Program-made: the position numbers and the translations under genes
In this document: in pieces, positions 6,411-15,293 of the stretch
Position numbering within the stretch: position 1 is the first letter of the stretch
Layout of the letters: each line of letters begins with the position of its first letter
From: Bryobacterales bacterium
Lineage (GTDB): Bacteria; Acidobacteriota; Terriglobia; Bryobacterales; Bryobacteraceae
Direction: 5' to 3'
DNA: 64,000 nucleotides
NCBI GenBank assembly: GCA_027459465.1
Contig: DAIDIH010000057.1
Coordinates: 36,516-100,515 of the forward strand
The notes under the pieces: model-generated
The model's input: the letters and a program-made list of their open reading frames with translations, nothing else
Told to the model about the DNA's origin: nothing
The model's database searches: none

Positions 6411-8572
6411 TGAACGAAGACAGCACCGCGAAACAGAAGCAGTTGCAGATCAAGCTGCGTGAAGCCGAGATCAACCGGATCGGGAACCAGGTGTGGGCGG
6501 ATTACCGCAACGGGCTGCTGGACTTCAGCCAGCTCCGTGGGCGCCTCGTCGGCTACTACCGGCGCTGGCGCTCGATGCCCGACCTCCCGGCGATCGGCGA
6601 CGAGAAGAAGTCGAATTTCCAGGTGCCGCTGATCAAGTGGAACGTGGTCGAGCGGCTGGCGAAGGAGATCGATTCGATCACGGGCGATGAGGCGCAGGTG
6701 GTCGCCGTTCCGGTCGGCCCGGCGGACGTGGCGCGCGTGCGCAAGCTCAGCCGGTACATGTCGTGGCTGGTGCTCGACAGGATGAAGATCGTGCGGCCGC
6801 TGGTGAAGTTCGTGATCTGGAAGCTGCTGTTTGGCCGGGCAATCGCGTATTCGCCGTGGGTGCGCAAGGAGCGCAAGGTCAAGGGCAAGAGCGTGGTCGA
6901 CTACGAAGCGCCGGGCTTCGAGCCGCTGTGGCTCGACGACGTTGTGCTGCCGGCGGAAGACGTCGAGACCATCCAAGACTTCAGCTTCGTGATCCGGCGG
7001 TACCGGACGACGCCCCAGGAACTGCTCGACGGCGAGAAGCAGGAGCGCTACTTCGGCATCGCCGACAATTTCCGGGAGATCGTGGGCGAATCGATCAACG
7101 GCCTGCAGCGGGAGTGGGAAGGCGACGAAATGAAGCTCACCGCGGACGAGGCCGAGGGCGTCATGTACCAGCGGCCGATCTCCGCCGGGGAGACGCTGAT
7201 GATCGTCGAGTGGTACGGCAAGTGGCGCATGCTCAAGGAGGGCGAGACGGACGCGGATCCGCTCGACTTCGAGCGCCGCGAGATGGATCAGACGGACCTG
7301 GTCGTGCGGATGATCTGGGGAACCAGGCGCGTCATCAGCGTGCAGAAACTCGAGGACCTCTACCCATCCGGGACGAGACCATTCGTCGAGTCGTCCTTCT
7401 TAAGCGAGGGCCGCTACTGGGCGCCGGGGATCTGCGAGCTGATCTGCGACGCCGAGGACGAGCTTACCAAAAACCACAACCTGGCCACGGACGCGCAGCA
7501 GCGCAGCGTGAAGCCGATCCTTGCGATCCGCGCAATGGCCGACACGGACCCCGAGGATTACACCCAGGAGCCCGGCGTCCCGCTATTTTTCGATAATCCC
7601 TCGACCGACGTGAAGGAGATCCCGTCGACGATGAATATCGCCGCGGTGCAGTGGAAAGAGCAAAGCATGCTCACCTACGTCGAGCGCGTCATGGCGCAGA
7701 ATGATATGACGCTCGGGCGCGCGCCGGACAGGCCGAACGCGCCGCGGACAGCCAGGCAGACGGTCGAGCTGCTCCAGCAGGGCAATGTAATCGCCAACCT
7801 CTACAACAAGCTTTTGTCTGAGGACATGGCCGAAATGCTGCGGCATTTCTGGTTACTGGACTACTATTTCGCGCCGAACAAGGTCTTCTTCCGAGTGACG
7901 GACCAGGATGCCGGCGGCCTCTTCCCGACCCAGGACGGCGGATCGTGGCTCGAGAATGAAGACCGCGACGGGCGATACGACTTCAGGCTGAAATTCGCCG
8001 ATAGCGTGTGGTCGCGGGAAGCGGCGAAGGAGCGGACGCTCGCCCGCTACCAGATCGACATGCAGAACCCGCTGATCACCGGGAATCCGCGTGCATTGTG
8101 GGAGGTCACAAACGCCGTCCACGCGGCGCTGGGCGACCCGAATTTCTCCGATCTGGTCGCCAAGCCTCCGGAGCCGGACCTCCCGATCGATCCGGCGCGC
8201 GAGTGGGCGATGGCGCTCGAAGGCGAGGACATCCACGTCAACCCGCTCGACAACGACCAACTGCACCTGATCCGCCATCGGAAGGACCTGGTGGACGCCG
8301 AGCAGGACCCGGAGCGCGACGAAGACGCCTTCCGGAAGCTCACGGTCCACTACATGCAGCACATCGAGCAGCTCACCCAGAAGCAGATCGTGCAGGCGCT
8401 GGCCGAGCAGGCCACCGCGGCCATCCGGAAGCTGGGCGCGGCCGGAGGGCTGCCGCCGGCGGCCCTGCAGGCTTACCAGCAGTTCCCAGGCGTCGGGATG
8501 CCAGGCGGCAATCCCCAGGCCCAACCGGCGCAGCCATTTTCGCCGGTCCCGGAGGTAGTGCATGAGCAGTGA
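6410..8572 (+). CDS. Portal protein
   Basis: A 720-residue protein. Start ATG 6410 overlaps the upstream stop; the longer ORF from 6257 runs back into the previous gene. Position right after terminase, size, an N-terminal helix-rich domain (NGLLDFSQLRGRLVGYYRRW), mixed beta core and Gln/Pro-rich C terminus fit the P22-type portal family. The portal forms the 12-fold ring through which DNA enters and leaves the head. The C-terminal QFPGVGMPGG segment is probably disordered. Confidence 0.8.
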   Translation: MNEDSTAKQKQLQIKLREAEINRIGNQVWADYRNGLLDFSQLRGRLVGYYRRWRSMPDLPAIGDEKKSNFQVPLIKWNVVERLAKEIDSITGDEAQVVAVPVGPADVARVRKLSRYMSWLVLDRMKIVRPLVKFVIWKLLFGRAIAYSPWVRKERKVKGKSVVDYEAPGFEPLWLDDVVLPAEDVETIQDFSFVIRRYRTTPQELLDGEKQERYFGIADNFREIVGESINGLQREWEGDEMKLTADEAEGVMYQRPISAGETLMIVEWYGKWRMLKEGETDADPLDFERREMDQTDLVVRMIWGTRRVISVQKLEDLYPSGTRPFVESSFLSEGRYWAPGICELICDAEDELTKNHNLATDAQQRSVKPILAIRAMADTDPEDYTQEPGVPLFFDNPSTDVKEIPSTMNIAAVQWKEQSMLTYVERVMAQNDMTLGRAPDRPNAPRTARQTVELLQQGNVIANLYNKLLSEDMAEMLRHFWLLDYYFAPNKVFFRVTDQDAGGLFPTQDGGSWLENEDRDGRYDFRLKFADSVWSREAAKERTLARYQIDMQNPLITGNPRALWEVTNAVHAALGDPNFSDLVAKPPEPDLPIDPAREWAMALEGEDIHVNPLDNDQLHLIRHRKDLVDAEQDPERDEDAFRKLTVHYMQHIEQLTQKQIVQALAEQATAAIRKLGAAGGLPPAALQAYQQFPGVGMPGGNPQAQPAQPFSPVPEVVHEQ

Positions 8573-8705
8573 TCCAGGCTGGAAGCTTCCGGTGTGGCTG
8601 GGGGCGATCGTCGATCGCCATCGGCGTGTGGTGGCGTTTCTTTGGATCGTGCACCTGACGAACGGCGGTCTGAGGCAGACGACCGTGGTGGGGAGCCTGA
8701 ACTGA
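8562..8705 (+). CDS. 47-residue phage protein
   Basis: Too short for the ORF track. ATG 8562 lies inside the portal 3' end after GGAGGTAGTGC and reads to TGA 8703-8705, which overlaps the next ATG. The protein has a hydrophobic middle (VVAFLWIVHLTNGG) that could be one membrane span. The good Shine-Dalgarno sequence and the coupling on both sides support translation. Confidence 0.5.
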   Translation: MSSDPGWKLPVWLGAIVDRHRRVVAFLWIVHLTNGGLRQTTVVGSLN

Positions 8706-8971
8706 TGCCCGAGCGGCCGCTCCAAGGGAAACTGACCATCGTCTCCCGGCGCCGCGAGGACGAGGAAGCCCGCGTGCGCGAGGGCATCGACAGCCTCTTC
8801 TGGGAGGCGATGCAGGCGCGGATCCGGCGCGCCATGGCCGAGGCCTCGCAGGTGCTCGAGTCGAGCACCGATAGCTGGCGGATCGCCAGAGCGCAAGGGG
8901 CGCACGAGGCGCTCGCGAAGGTGCTCCGGATGCCGGAAGGAATGAAACGCCGCTTGCCGGGCGGCGATTAA
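8705..8971 (+). CDS. Hypothetical helical phage protein
   Basis: An 88-residue charged, helical protein. ATG 8705 overlaps the stop of the 47-residue gene. It contains RREDEEARVREGIDSLFW and ARAQGAHEALAKVLRMP. It lies between portal and capsid genes, where scaffold-like or head-completion proteins are common. Function unknown. Confidence 0.6.
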   Translation: MPERPLQGKLTIVSRRREDEEARVREGIDSLFWEAMQARIRRAMAEASQVLESSTDSWRIARAQGAHEALAKVLRMPEGMKRRLPGGD

Positions 8972-8982
8972 AGGACGGAGAT

Positions 8983-9174
8983 ATGCCGAAGTTCATTCAG
9001 GTTGGGGAAGCGGTTCTGAATCTCTCCTGCATCGCGTCGGTCCGGTTCGACGGGGACTCGACCTTCGTGTACATGCAGGGCGGCTACAACTACCAGTTCC
9101 GCGGGGAAGAGGCAGCCGGCGTCCGGCGCTACTTCCGCGCGACCGAGGAAGCACAGGCACAGGCAAATGGGTAA
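8983..9174 (+). CDS. Hypothetical small phage protein
   Basis: A 63-residue protein with an AAGGACGGAG ribosome site before ATG 8983. The predicted fold is beta strands (FIQVGEAVLNLSCIASVRF, STFVYMQGGYNYQFRGEEA) then a helix. It is reminiscent of small proteins that bind nucleic acid or protein, but no family is claimed. Confidence 0.6.
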   Translation: MPKFIQVGEAVLNLSCIASVRFDGDSTFVYMQGGYNYQFRGEEAAGVRRYFRATEEAQAQANG

Positions 9175-9448
9175 ACAGCATCCAGGCTTCGAAGCGCTCG
9201 TCGCCAAGGGCGAGGGCCACCGCGGCGGCTCGAAGAGCCATCCGGGATTCGACAAGCTCGTCGCCAAGGGCGAGGGCCACGAGCCGATGATCAAGCCGAG
9301 CCACAAGGGGCTGCTGCACAGGAAGCTGGGCGTGCCGCAGGGCGAGAAGATCCCCGAGGCGAAGCTCGAACAGGCGCTCCACAGCAAGAGCGCATCGGAG
9401 CGGAAGGAAGCTAACTTCGCCAAGACCGCGGAGCGTTGGAAGAAATGA
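9167..9448 (+). CDS. Small phage protein with internal tandem repeat
   Basis: A 93-residue, Lys/His/Gly-rich protein. HPGFEALVAKGEGH is repeated 20 residues later as HPGFDKLVAKGEGH, and the coding DNA repeats with a 60-base offset. The C-terminal half is helical (EAKLEQALHSKSASERKEAN). Basic repeat proteins in this position could bind DNA or act in the head. It overlaps both neighbours. Confidence 0.6.
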   Translation: MGKQHPGFEALVAKGEGHRGGSKSHPGFDKLVAKGEGHEPMIKPSHKGLLHRKLGVPQGEKIPEAKLEQALHSKSASERKEANFAKTAERWKK

Positions 9449-9618
9449 ACACCTGGCTGCAATGGGCGCTCCTGACGGCGCAAAGCGCGCTGAACCTCTA
9501 CCTGCTGACGGCGTCGCCGGCGCTGATCCCGCAGGTGAACAAGCTGCTCAACGACATTCAGGCGCTGCTCAACGCCATCTCGGCGCAGAACGCAACTCCC
9601 CCTCCGCCCCAGGCATGA
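9445..9618 (+). CDS. Small hydrophobic helical phage protein
   Basis: ATG 9445 (4-base overlap with the previous stop) was preferred over 9436, giving 57 residues. It is mostly a hydrophobic and amphipathic helix (WLQWALLTAQSALNLYLLTA) followed by LLNDIQALLNAIS and a Pro tail. One membrane segment is possible, so a holin-like role can be considered, but its location among head genes argues against it. Confidence 0.5.
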   Translation: MNTWLQWALLTAQSALNLYLLTASPALIPQVNKLLNDIQALLNAISAQNATPPPPQA

Positions 9619-9842
9619 ACAAGGTGCTCGTCGGAAATACCGTCGAGTACACGACCAAGGCCGGGAACCCGGCGCCGGCGCTGATCGCCCGCGTGCGCTC
9701 GCAGACGCTCGGCGTATGCGACGTGCTGGCTTTCATCGGCGAGGAGCGGGAGGGCGCGGTCGCGACGCCGCGGCGGTTCCTCATGGTCGCCTACAGCCCA
9801 ACCGCCGAGCCGAACACCTGGCGCTGGCCACGCGACGAATGA
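9615..9842 (+). CDS. Hypothetical small phage protein
   Basis: A 75-residue beta-rich protein from ATG 9615, coupled by ATGA overlaps at both ends. It reads NKVLVGNTVEYTTKAGNPAP then RFLMVAYSPTAEPNTW. It could be a small barrel or OB-like protein of the head region. No family recognised. Confidence 0.55.
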   Translation: MNKVLVGNTVEYTTKAGNPAPALIARVRSQTLGVCDVLAFIGEEREGAVATPRRFLMVAYSPTAEPNTWRWPRDE

Positions 9843-10180
9843 GCGCGATCTGCACCGACCGGCTGCGCTGCAGGCTCTGCGGCAAGATGCGGCACCGGTT
9901 CGACGTGGTGGGGGCGAGCGTCCGCGGCTACACCTGCCGGGAGTGCCTGGAATGGCATTTCCACGCCATGGACGTGCTCGGAGGAGCGCCTCCCCGCGGC
10001 TGCCAGGGCTGCGGGAAGACGCCGGAGCAACTGAAACGCTCTCCGGATGACTGCGATGTGAGGATGTACGTCGTCCCGAAGGACGGGGTCTACCAACTGC
10101 TGTGCCGCGACTGCGGCAGACAGTACACGCGGCAGCGAAGAGACCTCTACCAGGGCACGGCGTTCGGCGCAACTCTCTGA
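9839..10180 (+). CDS. Zinc-ribbon phage protein (four CxxC knuckles)
   Basis: A 113-residue protein with CRLCGK, CRECLE, CQGCGK and CRDCGR, enough for two zinc ribbons. Such proteins bind nucleic acid or protein partners. It is coupled to the upstream gene by an ATGA overlap and stops 2 bases before the scaffold-like gene. The role is unknown; a regulator embedded in the virion operon is possible. Confidence 0.6.
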   Translation: MSAICTDRLRCRLCGKMRHRFDVVGASVRGYTCRECLEWHFHAMDVLGGAPPRGCQGCGKTPEQLKRSPDDCDVRMYVVPKDGVYQLLCRDCGRQYTRQRRDLYQGTAFGATL

Positions 10181-10182
10181 CG

Positions 10183-10929
10183 ATGCCAGACCCGAACGAT
10201 TCTCTTTCTTCTCCCACCCCAGACGTCCAAGGCGACGCTCCCGCTCTCCCAACTACTCGTCCAGCCGGGAGCGTCACCGCGGACGAGGTAGCCGCGCGCC
10301 TCGCCGCGCTCGAAAAGGAACGGGACGAGGCGATCTCGAAGGCCCGCGAGCAGGAGGAAGCCGCGCGGTACTGGCACGAGCAGGCCAAGGCCGCGCCGCG
10401 AGCCCCGGCGGCCGCGCCGCCAGAGGAGCCCCAGGACGAGGACGTTCTGACGCTGGCGACGCAGGGCGGCAAAGCCTTCGAGGCCTGGCTGAAGAAGAAA
10501 GGGTTCGTGAGCCGGGAGGAAGCGGCAGCCCTGGCCAAGCGGGAGGCCGACAGCCGCATCGAGGAGGCGAAGCTGCTGACCCGGTACGAGGACCTTGCCG
10601 ATCCGAAGAGCGAGTTCTTCAAGGCCACAAAAGAAATCTACGCATCGCTCGTGCGCGAAGGCGTCCCTCAGCTCACCGCGATGAAAATCGCCGCAAAGCA
10701 GGTGGACCTGGAGCGCAAGGCTCTGTCTGCGGCTTCCGACCGCGGGACAGAAGCCGAGCGGAACGCCCGGGCTGCGGCGCAAGGGAGCACCGGCAAGCGC
10801 GGCGCGGCGCCGAAAGAGCAGGACGAGGAGCTGACCGTCGAGCAGAAATGGATCGCGGATGCGATGGGCGTGAGCCACGAAGCCTACAAGAAGCGGGCCA
10901 AGGAGGGCGTGCGGTTCGGACGCGCGTAG
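10183..10929 (+). CDS. Probable scaffolding protein
   Basis: A 248-residue protein from ATG 10183. It has a disordered Pro/Ser-rich N terminus, a coiled coil at about 35-75 (AALEKERDEAISKAREQEEA), a further helical region (ESRKREADSRIEEAK-like charge pattern), and a basic C-terminal helix (KIAAKQVDLERKAL; then AYKKRAKEGVRFGRA). This make-up, just upstream of capsid genes, is typical of scaffolds that template the prohead and are then lost. No protease domain was seen. Confidence 0.6.
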   Translation: MPDPNDSLSSPTPDVQGDAPALPTTRPAGSVTADEVAARLAALEKERDEAISKAREQEEAARYWHEQAKAAPRAPAAAPPEEPQDEDVLTLATQGGKAFEAWLKKKGFVSREEAAALAKREADSRIEEAKLLTRYEDLADPKSEFFKATKEIYASLVREGVPQLTAMKIAAKQVDLERKALSAASDRGTEAERNARAAAQGSTGKRGAAPKEQDEELTVEQKWIADAMGVSHEAYKKRAKEGVRFGRA

Positions 10930-10933
10930 GAAG

Positions 10934-11515
10934 ATGGCGATGGATCACATTGCGGTTGGGCCGACGAACGAGGAACTGGATGAGCGCCAGGCGAAGGCGG
11001 CCAAGGAGGGCAAGCTGCCCCGCGTCCAGGTATTGCGGGACGGCACCGGGCCGAAGAAGCTGACGGCGCGCGACCCAGACAAGCAGATTCAGGAGCGGGA
11101 GGACTTCCGCTCGAAGGTCATCGACGAGGGCGCTTACGAGGACGTGATGCTCGCCCCCGACCCGATGCACGAGGTGGCGGCGCCGTACCTCGAACCGGGG
11201 ATGGCGTACGGATTTTTGAGCAGCGCATGCGTAAAATCGCGGGGCATGCGCGGATACCAGGTGGTCAAGGATGCCCAGGGCAATCCGGTCACCATGGGGA
11301 CCCTGACGCTGGGCAAAATCCCCCAGCGCATCAAGGACGCCCGCGAAAAGCACCAACGGGAAGAGTCCGAGTCTCAAGTCAAGTCGCTCGCGGTGGAGTA
11401 CGAACAAAAAGTCTCCCAGGTGAAGCGGACGGCGCGCGATCTCGGCCTTGCGGTTGTCGACCCCGGCGAAGTCCAGGGCGACCCGCGGGGCGGACAGCGC
11501 CTGAACATCGGCTGA
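10934..11515 (+). CDS. Hypothetical head-region protein
   Basis: A 193-residue charged protein from ATG 10934 (TTG/GTG alternatives are weaker), just after the scaffold gene. It ends in a long helix (ESESQVKSLAVEYEQKVSQ). No family was recognised. Position suggests a second assembly factor or minor head protein. Confidence 0.55.
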   Translation: MAMDHIAVGPTNEELDERQAKAAKEGKLPRVQVLRDGTGPKKLTARDPDKQIQEREDFRSKVIDEGAYEDVMLAPDPMHEVAAPYLEPGMAYGFLSSACVKSRGMRGYQVVKDAQGNPVTMGTLTLGKIPQRIKDAREKHQREESESQVKSLAVEYEQKVSQVKRTARDLGLAVVDPGEVQGDPRGGQRLNIG

Positions 11516-11571
11516 TACCGTCCAGACACACAAGATTTCGGGCGCCCTCTGGGCTGCCCTAGGAGGCCCGC

Positions 11572-12141
11572 ATGGCGGTGCAGAACGCTTTCGGCCTGCG
11601 GTGGCTCGGGATCACGCGCACTGGCGCGCCCGGCTACACGCGGCAATACGGGAAGGTGGCGACCGACGCCACCGCGATTTTCATGTCGGACGTCGTCATG
11701 AAGACGGCAGCCTCGGTGGCGGATCCCGCCGGCGGGAATCCGGCGCCGGGCTGCCAGAGCGCCAACCATGGCGTCGCCGGCACGGGCCTGTGGCTGGGGA
11801 TCAGCCTCAACTACGGCGCGGCCAACCTGGCGACGATGCACTACGTCGTGGACCAGCCGGACGCGGTGTTCCTCACGCAAAGCGACAGCGCCACGGCGGA
11901 GACCACGGCGGCCATCGTCGGCGAGAACGCCAACCTCAATGTGAGCGCCCTGGGCAATGCCCTGACGCGGCAGAGCCAGATGACGCTGAACAGCGCCTCG
12001 ATCACAGGGACGGCGGGGAAAGACGTGCGGATCCTCAGCCTCTGGGATAACCCGGTGCTCAACCCGGACAACGCGCCGTACCCGATTCTCGAAGTCCAGA
12101 TCGTGCTGCATCAGTACGCCGGTCAGAGCGCGGGGGTCTAG
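11572..12141 (+). CDS. Structural protein, possible head decoration
   Basis: A 189-residue protein with a strong AGGAGG ribosome site before ATG 11572. It is rich in Ala, Thr, Asn and Gly with beta character (GLWLGISLNYGAANLATMHY), the style of phage capsid decoration or lattice proteins. It begins a run of well-translated structural genes ending at the main capsid gene. The exact role is unknown. Confidence 0.55.
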   Translation: MAVQNAFGLRWLGITRTGAPGYTRQYGKVATDATAIFMSDVVMKTAASVADPAGGNPAPGCQSANHGVAGTGLWLGISLNYGAANLATMHYVVDQPDAVFLTQSDSATAETTAAIVGENANLNVSALGNALTRQSQMTLNSASITGTAGKDVRILSLWDNPVLNPDNAPYPILEVQIVLHQYAGQSAGV

Positions 12142-12144
12142 CCC

Positions 12145-13209
12145 ATGGCTTACCCCGGCGGACCCGTGGGTCCCGGCGCCGGAACCCGGCTCCGTGGACC
12201 GATCTACGTGCAGCCCTTCGCGGGCAAAAAGCTGGCCGATGTGGCGGTCGCCGACGAGTTCGGCGTCCCGCGTCAGGGCGCTTTTCTCAACGACAACTTT
12301 TATGCGCTGGGCACATATCCCGGCGCCTCCAACGGCACGCCGACCAATGTGCAGTGCCAGGCGCTGTGCGATCTCATCGCCCGGCGCGTGGCGCAGGGCG
12401 CGGTCGTCCAATCCAGCGCGCATCGCTTCTGCTTTCGCTCGTTCGTGCCCAGCGTGACGTACTCGGGCGCGTTCATCCCGGCCAGCGCGGGGACGTTCAA
12501 CGGCGTCAACCTCGCGCTGACCGGCATTTTGGCGGCGAGCGAGACGGTTCCCATCGACATCGTCACGGGGAACGCGGCGCTGAGAAGCGCCCTGGCCGAC
12601 CGCCTGGCGGCGCAGCTCGCCTTTGCGCTCGATGCGCAGGTGCTGGGGCTGTACCCCGGCTTCGTGACGAACGCGACACAGGGGGCGAACGCAACGCCCC
12701 TGACCGACGCGGTAATCAAGGCCGCAGCGGCTGAGATCGGGCAAACGGGCGAGCCCATTATCCTCTGCGTCCACCAGCGGCAGTTCCTGGCCAACAGCCT
12801 CGACACGACCGGGATGGCGACCTCGAACATGCTGGCCGAGGACAGCCCGTGGATCGACGTCACGTCCGCGCCGGAGATCCTGGCGGGAGGGGGCACGCCC
12901 ACGGCGCAGCCGCTGAGCCTGGTTATCGCGCCCTGCCAGGGCGTTCCGACAAGCGGCTCGGCGCCGATGACGACGCACAACCTCATGTTCACGCCGAGCG
13001 CCATCGGCGTGGCCAGCGGACAGATGGTGGACGTGAACCAGGTGCTGGCGGCCGGCGTGGCGAACGCCCAGGCCTCGGCCTCGTTCCAGAATCTCGCCGT
13101 CAGCGTTTTCGTGAACAATTCCGGAGCGGGGAATCAAACCGTGTACGCCGCGGCCCTGTTCGGTGTCGCGGTGCTCAACGCCGCGCGTGGCGTACAGGTC
13201 ATCAGCTAG
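12145..13209 (+). CDS. Structural protein upstream of capsid
   Basis: A 354-residue, Ala/Gly/Thr/Val-rich protein starting 3 bases after the previous stop. The N terminus is Gly/Pro-rich (PGGPVGPGAGTRLRGP). No catalytic motif appears. Composition and place between decoration-like and gpT-like genes point to a virion protein, perhaps a second lattice or fibre protein. Confidence 0.55.
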   Translation: MAYPGGPVGPGAGTRLRGPIYVQPFAGKKLADVAVADEFGVPRQGAFLNDNFYALGTYPGASNGTPTNVQCQALCDLIARRVAQGAVVQSSAHRFCFRSFVPSVTYSGAFIPASAGTFNGVNLALTGILAASETVPIDIVTGNAALRSALADRLAAQLAFALDAQVLGLYPGFVTNATQGANATPLTDAVIKAAAAEIGQTGEPIILCVHQRQFLANSLDTTGMATSNMLAEDSPWIDVTSAPEILAGGGTPTAQPLSLVIAPCQGVPTSGSAPMTTHNLMFTPSAIGVASGQMVDVNQVLAAGVANAQASASFQNLAVSVFVNNSGAGNQTVYAAALFGVAVLNAARGVQVIS

Positions 13210-13218
13210 GAGACAACG

Positions 13219-14142
13219 ATGTTAATCCGCAGTAGCTTACCGGATCTTTATTTGCAGAGCGCGCTGCCTGCGATCGACGAAGTCGTGATGACGAAGTACG
13301 CGCAGTACCCGGAGCAGTTCTCCCGGGTGTTCCGCGTGCTGAAGTCCAACCGCTCGATCGAGCAGACGACCGAAGTCACCGGCTTCGGCGACTTCGCGCA
13401 GGTCCCGGAAAACGACTCGACGATCTACGATCAGCCGTTGCCCGGGTTCAATCGGACCTACGTCCATGCGCAGTACAGCCTGGGCTTCAAGGTCTCGAAG
13501 GTCGCCTTCGACGACGACCAGTTCGAAGTGGTGAGGAAACTCGCCGGCGAGCTGGGCCGGTCGGCGAAGGAGACGCGGGAGATCATTCCCGCGAACATCT
13601 TCAACCAGGGGCGGAACGTGCTCTATCCGGGGCCGGACGGCGTCCCGCTGTTCTCGACGGCGCACCCGCTGATCGGCGGGGGGACGCAGACGAACATGCT
13701 CAGCTATTCGAGCGATCCGGACGTGACGAGCCTCCAGCTTGCGTTGACGGATATGCGCACCACGGTCGACCACCGGGGCAAGAAACTGCGCATCCCGCCC
13801 AAGACGCTGATCGTTCCGCCGAAGTTCGAATTCGTGGCGAGCGAGCTGCTGGCCGGCGCCGACTGGCGGCCGGACACCGCGGACCGCACGATCAACGCGT
13901 TCCGCGAGCGCAACGGGATGCCCAGCTTCCAGGACCGCATGGTCTGGGAATACCTGACCACGACCGACTGCTTTATCGAAGCGGCGGTCGAGGACACGGA
14001 ACTGCGGTTCTACAACCGCGAGCCCTTCAACACGGTCCACGACATCGACTTCGACAGCCGCGCCATCAAGACGGCGGGATGGATGCGCTTCAGCGTGGGC
14101 TGGAACAGCTTTTACGGCATCTACTGCATTCCGGGGCTCTGA
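13219..14142 (+). CDS. Major capsid protein, Mu gpT-like
   Basis: A 307-residue protein with AGGAGACAACG before ATG 13219. It shows the order seen in gpT-like capsid proteins: N-terminal helices (SDLPDLYLQSALPAIDEVVM-type), a FSTAHPLIGGG loop after an NIFNQG turn, LIVPPKFEFVASELL, and a final GWNSFYGIYCIPGL strand. Size matches HK97-fold capsid subunits of this family. It builds the icosahedral shell. Confidence 0.78.
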   Translation: MLIRSSLPDLYLQSALPAIDEVVMTKYAQYPEQFSRVFRVLKSNRSIEQTTEVTGFGDFAQVPENDSTIYDQPLPGFNRTYVHAQYSLGFKVSKVAFDDDQFEVVRKLAGELGRSAKETREIIPANIFNQGRNVLYPGPDGVPLFSTAHPLIGGGTQTNMLSYSSDPDVTSLQLALTDMRTTVDHRGKKLRIPPKTLIVPPKFEFVASELLAGADWRPDTADRTINAFRERNGMPSFQDRMVWEYLTTTDCFIEAAVEDTELRFYNREPFNTVHDIDFDSRAIKTAGWMRFSVGWNSFYGIYCIPGL

Positions 14143-14154
14143 GGAGACACGGAC

Positions 14155-14541
14155 ATGGCGGCAACGAACAAGGCGCGCCGCCAACTGCTGGCGAGCGCAG
14201 TGCGGTCGGCGACCACCGTCGCCGGACCGTTCACGGACGACTTCGGGCGCTTTCTGCGCCTGTACCTGAACGTGACGGCGGCCAGCGGCACCGGCGGCCT
14301 CACCGTGCAGCTCCGCGGCTACGACCCCGTGAGCGGCGTGGCGATGCCTCTCAACAGCGGCGGCACGGCGATCACGGCGGCTGGCGCGTACGTTTTCGAG
14401 TTCGGCCTGGCGGAGGCGGCGGCGAGCGGGGCCGTCCATGACGCCGTGGCGAGGCCGCTGCCCTGCGTCTACGACGTGCAGGTGACGCACGGGGACGGCT
14501 CGAACTACACGTACTCGCTGGGGGCGGAGGCTTTCCAGTGA
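14155..14541 (+). CDS. Hypothetical structural protein
   Basis: A 128-residue beta-rich protein (FGRFLRLYLNVTAASGTGGL) with GAGGAGACACGG before ATG 14155. It lies between capsid and fibre-like genes and overlaps the latter by ATGA. Likely a head-completion or decoration protein; no family assigned. Confidence 0.55.
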   Translation: MAATNKARRQLLASAVRSATTVAGPFTDDFGRFLRLYLNVTAASGTGGLTVQLRGYDPVSGVAMPLNSGGTAITAAGAYVFEFGLAEAAASGAVHDAVARPLPCVYDVQVTHGDGSNYTYSLGAEAFQ

Positions 14542-15284
14542 TCCGCGCCGCGGCGATCGCGGCGCTTATCGCGGCACTGGGCGCCGCGCAGGCCTTGACG
14601 CCCGGCAGCGGGCAGGCGCCAAGCGCCTCCACGCAGGTGCTTTCCTTTGCGGGCCGTACCGGGGCGGTGGCTCCGATGGCGAGCGACTACAGCTTCTCGA
14701 TGCTTGCGGGTACGGCGGCGTCGAACCAGCTTCCGCCGCTCAGCGCGATGATCGGCCTCGTCAACCTCAGCCAGATCAATTCGAGCGGGTTCACAGCGGG
14801 GAGCGTGATCGGCTGGAATGGCTCGGCTTTCGTGCCGATGACCCTGAGCCAGATCGGCGGTCAACTCTACTTGACCCAGATCGCCAGCGGAGGCGCGGCG
14901 GCGGGGAACGTGCTCACCTTCGGCACGTCGTCGTGGGGACCCGGCTCGGGCCTCAGTGGCGGCAGCGGGGGCGCCGTGGCCAGCGTGTTCGGGCGCACGG
15001 GCAGCGTGATCGCGCAGACGGGCGACTACAGCTACAGCCAGATCTCCGGGACGCCCGTGTTTGTGGACCAGATCACCCCCTCTGGCACAATCAACGGCAC
15101 CAACAACGTCTTCACAATTCCGGGCGTTCCTGCAGCCGGCAGCCTCTACCTGTGGCGCAACGGGATGCTCATGAAGCAAGGTCCCCCTCCCGGCGACTAC
15201 ACGCTCAGCGGGACCACGATCCAGTTCAACAGCGGCTCGATTCCGCAGACGGGAGACACCCTGCTGGCCAGCTACCGGCAGTGA
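14538..15284 (+). CDS. Fibre-like protein with FGRTG motifs
   Basis: A 248-residue protein. The first 20 residues (MIRAAAIAALIAALGAAQA) look like a signal or membrane segment, odd for a virion protein. The motif F.GRTG.V....DYS occurs twice (near 36 and 155), a pattern common in phage tail and head fibres, followed by a Gly/Ser-rich body. The C terminus (YLWRNGMLMKQGPPPGDYTL) resembles receptor-binding tips. Probably an appendage on the head or tail. Confidence 0.6.
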   Translation: MIRAAAIAALIAALGAAQALTPGSGQAPSASTQVLSFAGRTGAVAPMASDYSFSMLAGTAASNQLPPLSAMIGLVNLSQINSSGFTAGSVIGWNGSAFVPMTLSQIGGQLYLTQIASGGAAAGNVLTFGTSSWGPGSGLSGGSGGAVASVFGRTGSVIAQTGDYSYSQISGTPVFVDQITPSGTINGTNNVFTIPGVPAAGSLYLWRNGMLMKQGPPPGDYTLSGTTIQFNSGSIPQTGDTLLASYRQ

Positions 15285-15293
15285 GGCGCGGAT

